NCBI GenBank assembly: GCA_017555925.1
Contig: JAFZFL010000109.1
Coordinates: 1 to 12,451 of the forward strand
DNA length: 12,451 nt
Source: Bacteroidales bacterium
GTDB lineage: Bacteria; Bacteroidota; Bacteroidia; Bacteroidales; UBA932
Reading direction: 5' to 3'
The translations under genes were made by a program, and so were the position numbers. The notes beneath the pieces were generated by a model that saw only the letters and a list, made by a program, of their open reading frames with translations, searched no databases and had not been told where the DNA came from. Shown here piece after piece: positions 7,565 to 12,451 of the stretch. How positions within the stretch are numbered: position 1 is the stretch's first letter; each line of letters opens with the position of its first letter.

Positions 7565-8941
7565 CTATTTTTCTTTGGCAAAATACTCCTTCATAGCAGC
7601 CTTTACCTTTGGAGCAAGAATGAATAGCGTAATCATTGTAGGGAAAGCCATCAATGCATAAGCAAGATCGATAAGGCCGACTGCAGCCTTAAGCGGAATC
7701 ATTGCTGCTACAACAAGCATAAGCAAGAAGAAGATATTATAATATTTTGAGTATTTGGCTCCAAAAAGGAAACCTGTACACTTTTGTCCGTAGTATGAGT
7801 AAGAGAACATTGTTGAGAATGCAAAGAAGAAGAGCATAAGCAACAAGAAGTATTTGCCCAATCCGGGGATAGATGCATCAAAAGCCTGCAATGCAATGCT
7901 CAATCCTGCCATTGAACCGCTTACACCATCTCCCAAAGGAAGCACATCTCTCTGAATAAGAATTGCAAGAGCAGTAAGTGTACAAACAAGGCCTGAATCA
8001 ATTGAAGGACCAATCATTGCCACAAGACCCTCTTTAACCGGCTGGTTGTTCTTTGATGCGCCGTGCATCATAGATGCTGTACCAACACCTGCCTCATTTA
8101 CAAGAGCAGCACGTCTTATACCAATAAGAGCTATTGAGACCAATGCACCTATTCCTCCACCTACACCAGCCTTAACAGTGAATGCATCTCTGAAAATTGC
8201 TGCAAAGACTCCAGGCACTTCAGGAAGGTTGGCAAGAATAATATACATCACCAATAAAAAGTACAATGCAACCATTGTAGGAACAACTTTGGTTGCTACT
8301 TTTGATATTCTCTTGATACCTCCCAAAATCACACAAGCAACAATGACACAAATAATAACTCCAATGATAAATCTTAAAGTAAGTGTATTCTGTTCAGGTG
8401 TAAAGAATACTGTGGTAATAGCCTCAGTAAACTGATTTGACTGCATAATACACAATGTACCTATAAGACCAAATATTGAGAAGAATACTGCCATAGGTCT
8501 CCATTTAGGACCTAAACCGCTTAAAATCATATACATTGGTCCGCCTTGCACCTCACCTGTATCATCCTTGCCTTTATACATTACAGAGAGTGTTCCCTCA
8601 AAGAACTTGGTAGCCATACCAAGAATTGAACTAACCCACATCCAGAAAATGGCACCGGGACCACCAATTGAAAGCGCAATTGCAACACCTGCAATATTAC
8701 CCATCCCGACAGTAGCGGCAATAGCGCTTGCCAACGCCTCAAAAGAGCTTATCTGTCCCTCTGCTTTAGTATCATCAGATTTCAAAGATCTCAAAGCCCT
8801 TCCATAATATCTCAATGGAACAAATCCCGAGTAAAGCAAGAAAAACAAGCCTCCTCCTACAAGAAGAATGAAAAGCGGGTAACCGCAAACAAAATCACTG
8901 ACAAGAGTTATACCCTGCGATATGGAGTCTAATATATTCAT
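7565..8941 (-). CDS. AGCS-family sodium:alanine/glycine symporter
   Basis: The gene encodes 458 residues of an inner-membrane symporter of the alanine/glycine:cation symporter family, which takes up alanine or glycine with Na+ (H+ in some members). The family signature GGPGAIFWMWVSSILG (93-108) matches in full. Other family blocks are SAIAATVGMGNIAGVAIAL (72-90), ATKFFEGTLSVMY with VQGGPMYMI, RRAALVNEAGVGTASMMHG, MIGPSIDSGLVCTLTALAIL and FSTMFSYSYYGQKC. The protein is hydrophobic throughout, with about ten or more membrane segments, and ends in a short basic tail. The length is normal, and the ATG at 8941 places the family's N-terminal helix correctly. The substrate cannot be fixed from the sequence, and the relation to E. 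coli-type YaaJ/AlsT names is too loose for a symbol. The gene starts 22 nt after the M3 peptidase stop; joint transcription would pair peptide breakdown with amino-acid uptake, but that link is inference. Confidence 0.95.
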   Translation of the reverse strand: MNILDSISQGITLVSDFVCGYPLFILLVGGGLFFLLYSGFVPLRYYGRALRSLKSDDTKAEGQISSFEALASAIAATVGMGNIAGVAIALSIGGPGAIFWMWVSSILGMATKFFEGTLSVMYKGKDDTGEVQGGPMYMILSGLGPKWRPMAVFFSIFGLIGTLCIMQSNQFTEAITTVFFTPEQNTLTLRFIIGVIICVIVACVILGGIKRISKVATKVVPTMVALYFLLVMYIILANLPEVPGVFAAIFRDAFTVKAGVGGGIGALVSIALIGIRRAALVNEAGVGTASMMHGASKNNQPVKEGLVAMIGPSIDSGLVCTLTALAILIQRDVLPLGDGVSGSMAGLSIALQAFDASIPGLGKYFLLLMLFFFAFSTMFSYSYYGQKCTGFLFGAKYSKYYNIFFLLMLVVAAMIPLKAAVGLIDLAYALMAFPTMITLFILAPKVKAAMKEYFAKEK

Positions 8942-8963
8942 AAGTATCCGTATTTATATCTTA

Positions 8964-11066
8964 CTATTTCAAACCTCTGTTTGCAAGAAGTGGATCAATA
9001 GAAGGCTCCTTACCTCTAAAATTCATATAAAGAACCATAGCATCATCTTCACCTGCACGTTTCAACAACTCATTGCTATATCTTGCAGCAACCTCCTGAT
9101 TGAAAATGTCACCTGTCTCTTTAAACGCCTCAAATGCGTCAGCATCAAGAACTTCTGCCCAAATATAGCTGTAATATCCTGCAGTATATCCGCCACCAAA
9201 TGTGTGGTTAAAATATTGGCTCTTGTATCTTGACGGTATCTGCTCCAACAAACCCCTGTCGCCCAATACTTTTGCTTCAAATTTACAAATATCCAAATCC
9301 TCAGGAATTGATTTGAGCACATGGAAATCCATATCAAGGTATGAAGCGGCAAGATACTCTGTAGTTGCAAAGCCCTGACCATATTTTCCGGCTCTGTTCA
9401 TCTTCTCAACCAACTCAACAGGAATTACTTCACCTGTCTTGTAATGTTTGGCATATACGGCAAGCACCTCCGGCTCAAAAGCCCAATGCTCATTCAATTG
9501 TGAATGGATCTCTACAAAATCACGAGGATACCCTCTCAAACCGCTATATTGTACATCTTTGGACAAATTGTCAATACCATGACCGAACTCATGGAACAGA
9601 GTCTCAATCTCATCTGTAGTCAACAATGCAGGCTCATCACCTACCGGACGGCTGAAATTTCCAACTATAGTAACAATTGGAGCCACTCTCTTGCCATCCT
9701 CATAGCTTTGTCCACGGAATGTGCTGCACCACGCTCCGCCGCGTTTTGCACCAGGACGGGCAAACATATCAAAGAAAATTACACCCTGATGACCACCCTC
9801 TTTATTAAGCACCTCATAAGCAACAGCCTCTGTACTTGGCACTGGGACATTCTCCAATTTATTGAAAGTGAAACCGTAAAGTTTGTTTGCCACATGGAAA
9901 ATACCCTGCATTGCATTCTCAAGCTGGAAATATGGCTGCAATTCAGACTCATTCAAATTATATTTCTCTGCCTTAACCTTCTCTGCATAATATCTCCAGT
10001 CCCAAGCCTCAAATTTATCATTCACACCCTCACGCTTCATAATCTCCACCATCTCGGAAGCCTCCTGCTTTGCAACTTTTAATGCCGGAGCCCAAATCTG
10101 ATCGAGAAGATTATAGACAGCCTCCTCTGTTTTTGCCATTCTGTTGTCAAGAGCCAATTGTGCGTAATTTTCGTAACCCATAATTTGAGCCTTCTTCAAT
10201 CTCAACTCTACAAGTTTCTTGATTACCTCATTATTATCCTGCCCATTTCCATTATTACCTCTGTTCAAATAGGCAGTAAGGATCTCCTTACGCAACTCTC
10301 TGTTCTGAGCATTTGCCAAAAACGGCATAACGCTTGGATTATCAAGACCAAAAATCCATTTTCCAGCCTTGCCTGCCTTCTCTGCACGGGCAGCAGCCTC
10401 AGCTATCTGGTTAGGAGTAAGACCTGCAAGATCCTCCTCTTTCTCAACTACAAGCTGATAAGCGGCAGTCTCCTGCAAAAGATTTTGTCCAAATGCCAAT
10501 TGCAAAGCTGCAAGCTCTGCATTTACCTTTTTTAGTTCCTCTTTTTTGTCAGCCGGAAGATTTGCTCCATTTCGCTCAAAGCCTTTATATGTCTCTGTAA
10601 GCAGACGCATCTGGTCTGGTCTCAATCCAAGAGAATCCTTTTTCTCATAAACAGCCTTGATACGTTGGAAAAGAGCATCATTCAAACTGATTTCACTGCT
10701 GTGTGCGCTTGTAAGTGGAGAAAGCTCCTTTGCAATGGCACGCAACTCATCATTTGAATTTACGCCATTATCACTGCTGAATACAGTAGAAATGCTGTTC
10801 AAAAGTTTGCCTGTATTGTCAAATGCCAAAATGGTATTTTCAAAATCAGGCTCTTCTGTGTTATTTACAATTGCGTCAATTTCTGCTTTTTCCTGCGCCA
10901 TAGCCTCAAGGAATGCAGGCATATAATGCTCAGGTTTTACCTGTTCGAATGGTGGTATTCCAAAAGGAGTATTCCACTCTTTCAAAAGCGGATTATCTGT
11001 GCCCGCATTATTACACGACACAGCACATACCCCTGCTAAAAGTAGAGATAATAGTTCTTTTTTCAT
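8964..11066 (-). CDS. M3-family (Dcp-like) zinc metallopeptidase, predicted lipoprotein
   Basis: The gene encodes 700 residues of an oligopeptidase of family M3, which cleaves short peptides; Dcp-type members remove dipeptides from the C-terminus. The first 18 residues form a lipoprotein signal: Lys2 and Lys3, a hydrophobic stretch, then AVSC with Cys18 as the lipidated residue, so the enzyme is expected on the periplasmic side of the membrane. The acidic surface-export signal known in Bacteroidetes is not evident in CNNAGTDN. The helical M3 lid covers about 30-440. Zinc-site residues are in LFHEFGHGIDN (HEFGH 492-496), and DFVEIHSQLNEHW holds the probable third ligand Glu519. The C-terminal block GGGYTAGYYSYIWAEVLDAD (625-643) is typical of the family. 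The length is normal for Dcp-like enzymes. The start is 34 nt after the rpoD stop. A weak promoter candidate overlaps the rpoD end, so both read-through and separate expression are possible. Dcp rather than oligopeptidase A is my preference, not a proof. Confidence 0.95.
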   Translation of the reverse strand: MKKELLSLLLAGVCAVSCNNAGTDNPLLKEWNTPFGIPPFEQVKPEHYMPAFLEAMAQEKAEIDAIVNNTEEPDFENTILAFDNTGKLLNSISTVFSSDNGVNSNDELRAIAKELSPLTSAHSSEISLNDALFQRIKAVYEKKDSLGLRPDQMRLLTETYKGFERNGANLPADKKEELKKVNAELAALQLAFGQNLLQETAAYQLVVEKEEDLAGLTPNQIAEAAARAEKAGKAGKWIFGLDNPSVMPFLANAQNRELRKEILTAYLNRGNNGNGQDNNEVIKKLVELRLKKAQIMGYENYAQLALDNRMAKTEEAVYNLLDQIWAPALKVAKQEASEMVEIMKREGVNDKFEAWDWRYYAEKVKAEKYNLNESELQPYFQLENAMQGIFHVANKLYGFTFNKLENVPVPSTEAVAYEVLNKEGGHQGVIFFDMFARPGAKRGGAWCSTFRGQSYEDGKRVAPIVTIVGNFSRPVGDEPALLTTDEIETLFHEFGHGIDNLSKDVQYSGLRGYPRDFVEIHSQLNEHWAFEPEVLAVYAKHYKTGEVIPVELVEKMNRAGKYGQGFATTEYLAASYLDMDFHVLKSIPEDLDICKFEAKVLGDRGLLEQIPSRYKSQYFNHTFGGGYTAGYYSYIWAEVLDADAFEAFKETGDIFNQEVAARYSNELLKRAGEDDAMVLYMNFRGKEPSIDPLLANRGLK

Positions 11067-11077
11067 ATTGTCATTTT

Positions 11078-11110
11078 TTAAGTTATTCAGTGGAAATGGC
11101 CTATCCCAAA
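11078..11110 (-). promoter_or_regulatory. Weak candidate promoter for the M3 peptidase gene
   Basis: The minus strand has TTTG (11110-11107, inside the last codons of rpoD), 21 nt, then TAACTTAA (11085-11078), which fits TAnnTTTG at six of eight positions. The -7 box would lie 11 nt before the ATG at 11066. The -33 box is exact, but the -7 box is poor and the region is AT-rich. Read-through from rpoD is at least as likely. Confidence 0.22.
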
Positions 11111-11961
11111 TAGCTCTTGAGCAATTTGCTTCTGGCGCTGTGACGCAAACGTCTTATGGCTTTCTCTTTAATCTGTCTTACCCTCTCTCTTGTAAGACCA
11201 AAATACTCACCAATCTCCTCAAGTGTCATCTCTTGAGTACCAATGCCAAAGAAATATTTTACAATATCCCTCTCCCTCTCTGTAAGAGTAGACAATGCAC
11301 GCTCAATCTCTTTGTTTAAAGACTCATTTACAAGACCTCTGTCTGCATTTGGAGAATCTGAGTTCACCAACACATCAAGCAAACTGTTATCCTCTCCATC
11401 CACAAACGGAGCATCAACAGAAACGTGTCTTCCAGAAACTCTCAATGTATCTGCAATCTTCTCCCGTGGAATATCAAGAAGTTCTGCCAATTCATCCGGA
11501 GAAGGCATTCTCTCATTCTCCTGCTCGAATTTGCTCAAAGCCTTGTTGATCTTGTTCAATGAGCCAACCTGATTAAGAGGCAATCTTACAATACGTGACT
11601 GCTCCGCCAAAGCCTGAAGAATAGATTGTCTGATCCACCAAACTGCAGAGGAGATGAATTTGAAACCTCTTGTCTCATCAAATTTCTCAGCAGCTTTGAT
11701 AAGTCCAAGATTACCTTCGTTAATAAGATCGGGAAGGCTCAAGCCCTGATTTTGATACTGTTTGGCAACAGAAACTACAAAACGAAGATTTGCTCTGGTT
11801 AGTTTTTCCAACGCCTCCTGATCTCCTTTGCGGATACGCTGCGCCAACTCAACCTCATCTTCTACTGTTATAAGTTCCTCTCTACAAATCTCTTGGAGAT
11901 ATTTATCCAGAGATGCACTCTCTCTGTTTGTAATTGATTTTGTTATTTTTAACTGTCTCAT
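11101..11961 (-). CDS. rpoD: Primary sigma factor, RpoD/SigA type, short Bacteroidetes form
   Basis: The gene encodes 286 residues of the housekeeping sigma factor, which directs RNA polymerase to promoters. It lacks region 1.1 and the long non-conserved insert of E. coli RpoD, as known for Bacteroidetes primary sigma factors. Region 1.2 is [16 protein letters not shown] (17-32). Region 2 holds [37 protein letters not shown] and the -10-reading block [16 protein letters not shown] (99-114). Region 3 follows from [14 protein letters not shown]. Region 4 has [16 protein letters not shown] and the helix-turn-helix [28 protein letters not shown] (247-274). Two residues depart from what is nearly always seen: Cys26 where Gly is usual, and Ser105 where the Tyr equivalent to E. 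coli Tyr430 is usual; Trp108 and Trp109 are kept. Everything else looks like an active factor. The start at 11961 follows a strong promoter match, with a short leader. The htrA-rpoD order agrees, from memory, with other Bacteroidales. Confidence 0.97.
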   Translation of the reverse strand: MRQLKITKSITNRESASLDKYLQEICREELITVEDEVELAQRIRKGDQEALEKLTRANLRFVVSVAKQYQNQGLSLPDLINEGNLGLIKAAEKFDETRGFKFISSAVWWIRQSILQALAEQSRIVRLPLNQVGSLNKINKALSKFEQENERMPSPDELAELLDIPREKIADTLRVSGRHVSVDAPFVDGEDNSLLDVLVNSDSPNADRGLVNESLNKEIERALSTLTERERDIVKYFFGIGTQEMTLEEIGEYFGLTRERVRQIKEKAIRRLRHSARSKLLKSYLG

Positions 11962-11978
11962 ACGGCCGATTTATCGCG

Positions 11979-12010
11979 CAAAAATACACTTTTTTTTATA
12001 TTCCTCCAAC
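11979..12010 (-). promoter_or_regulatory. Bacteroidetes-type promoter for rpoD
   Basis: In the 62-nt gap after the htrA stop, the minus strand has GTTG (12010-12007), exactly 20 nt, then TATTTTTG (11986-11979). The second box fits the Bacteroidetes -7 consensus TAnnTTTG at every fixed position; the first fits the -33 TTTG at three of four, and the spacing is the known one. The -7 box ends 17 nt before the ATG at 11961, so the leader would be only about 10 nt, with no room for a Shine-Dalgarno site. A GGAGG within the spacer is too far from the ATG to serve as one. Confidence 0.7.
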
Positions 12011-12023
12011 ATAATGAGAGCAT

Positions 12024-12451
12024 TTAAACTCCCATTCCATAATAACACACAGAACCATTAGGATAAACACCCTCAACAAGAACAGAACGCCTTGCTTTTT
12101 CAATAATCCTGACAACATCTTGAGGGGTTGTCACAGGAATCTGGTTTATATGGGTGATTATAAAATCAGGCTTTATTCCTGTCAATTTGAATTTACCTCT
12201 TTCCAACTTTGCAATCTGTACCCCATGTTTCAACTTCAATCTCTTCAAGAGTGTCTGCGGAGCGCTTTGCAATGTTGCCCCAAAGAGTTCTAAAGTCTCT
12301 CCATCATTACCCATCATCACAACTCTGTCGCGACCCTGAAGCACAACATTATAATCCAATTTTTCTCCCTTTCTGAAAACAGAAACCACTGTTGTGTCGC
12401 CAGGCCTGTATGAGTTTATCTTCTCCTGAACATCAGAAGGATTATGGATAA
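12024..12451 (-). CDS. HtrA/Deg-family periplasmic serine protease, C-terminal part only
   Basis: An open minus-strand frame enters at the window's right edge and ends at the TAA at 12024, giving 141 residues. The first part, IHNPSDVQEKINSYRPGDT followed by VFRKGEKLDYNVVL, is the end of a PDZ domain of the HtrA/DegP/DegQ type. A second, shorter PDZ domain follows: VQIAKLERGKFKLTGIKPDF, then ITHINQIPVTTPQDVVRIIEKA, and the closing VEGVYPNGSVCYYGMGV. Such a tail is, from memory, usual for Bacteroidales HtrA proteins. The family degrades or refolds damaged envelope proteins; its PDZ domains bind substrate C-termini and control trimer assembly. The protease domain with the His-Asp-Ser triad lies outside the window, so activity cannot be judged. 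An in-frame GTG at 12389 is internal, since the PDZ code continues upstream of it. rpoD follows after 62 nt, behind its own promoter; no hairpin terminator is visible between them. Confidence 0.9.
   Translation of the reverse strand, partial: IHNPSDVQEKINSYRPGDTTVVSVFRKGEKLDYNVVLQGRDRVVMMGNDGETLELFGATLQSAPQTLLKRLKLKHGVQIAKLERGKFKLTGIKPDFIITHINQIPVTTPQDVVRIIEKARRSVLVEGVYPNGSVCYYGMGV

Noticed and set aside
9504..10082. A 192-codon plus-strand open frame within the M3 peptidase gene
   Set aside because: It lies opposite an intact conserved gene and has no recognisable protein features.
12002..12006. GGAGG on the minus strand before rpoD, read as a Shine-Dalgarno site
   Set aside because: It lies about 40 nt from the rpoD ATG and inside the spacer of the likely promoter, so it should not be in the mRNA made from that promoter.
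12387..12389. GTG at 12389 as the start of a separate small PDZ protein
   Set aside because: The same frame continues upstream to the window edge with HtrA-like PDZ sequence (PSDVQEKINSYRPGDT), so this is an internal codon of a longer gene.

Overview
The window is a tightly packed stretch of chromosome from a member of the Bacteroidota, most likely order Bacteroidales. The evidence is a primary sigma factor of only 286 residues with no region 1.1, a promoter in front of it that fits the Bacteroidetes -33/-7 pattern (GTTG, 20 nt, TATTTTTG), starts without Shine-Dalgarno sequences, AT-rich DNA, and proteins whose signature blocks look Bacteroidales-like. I cannot name the genus from the sequence.

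All nine genes lie on the minus strand, so transcription runs from the right end to the left. In transcription order they are: the 3' end of an htrA/degQ-type periplasmic protease (12451-12024); rpoD (11961-11101) with its own promoter; an M3 metallopeptidase made as a lipoprotein (11066-8964); an AGCS-family Na+/alanine symporter (8941-7565); argS (7535-5727); the radical SAM gene ygiQ (5723-3954), 3 nt after argS; a small gene of unknown function with an acidic tail (3886-3497), with a candidate promoter before it and an intrinsic terminator after it; a ClC-family chloride transporter or channel with two CBS domains (start probably 3396, stop 1603); and the first 522 codons of tex (1567 to the window edge).

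The gaps are 62, 34, 22, 29, 3, 67, about 100 and 35 nt. No stretch of 300 bases is without a gene, and I see no tRNA, rRNA, insertion sequence, CRISPR array or phage gene. The genes from rpoD to ygiQ could be read as one long transcript. The small acidic protein looks like a separate unit, and clc-tex a third. Jobs are mixed: envelope protein quality control and transcription initiation, peptide breakdown and amino-acid uptake, Arg-tRNA charging, halide transport, and a nucleic-acid-binding accessory factor.

The window is mostly ordinary housekeeping DNA and I found no convincing new multi-gene system. The points worth a second look are two substitutions at normally near-invariant positions of the primary sigma factor (Cys26 and Ser105), a terminator hairpin that lies inside the longest ClC reading frame and so argues for a shorter start, the ion-path residues of that ClC protein, and the self-contained gene for the small acidic protein.
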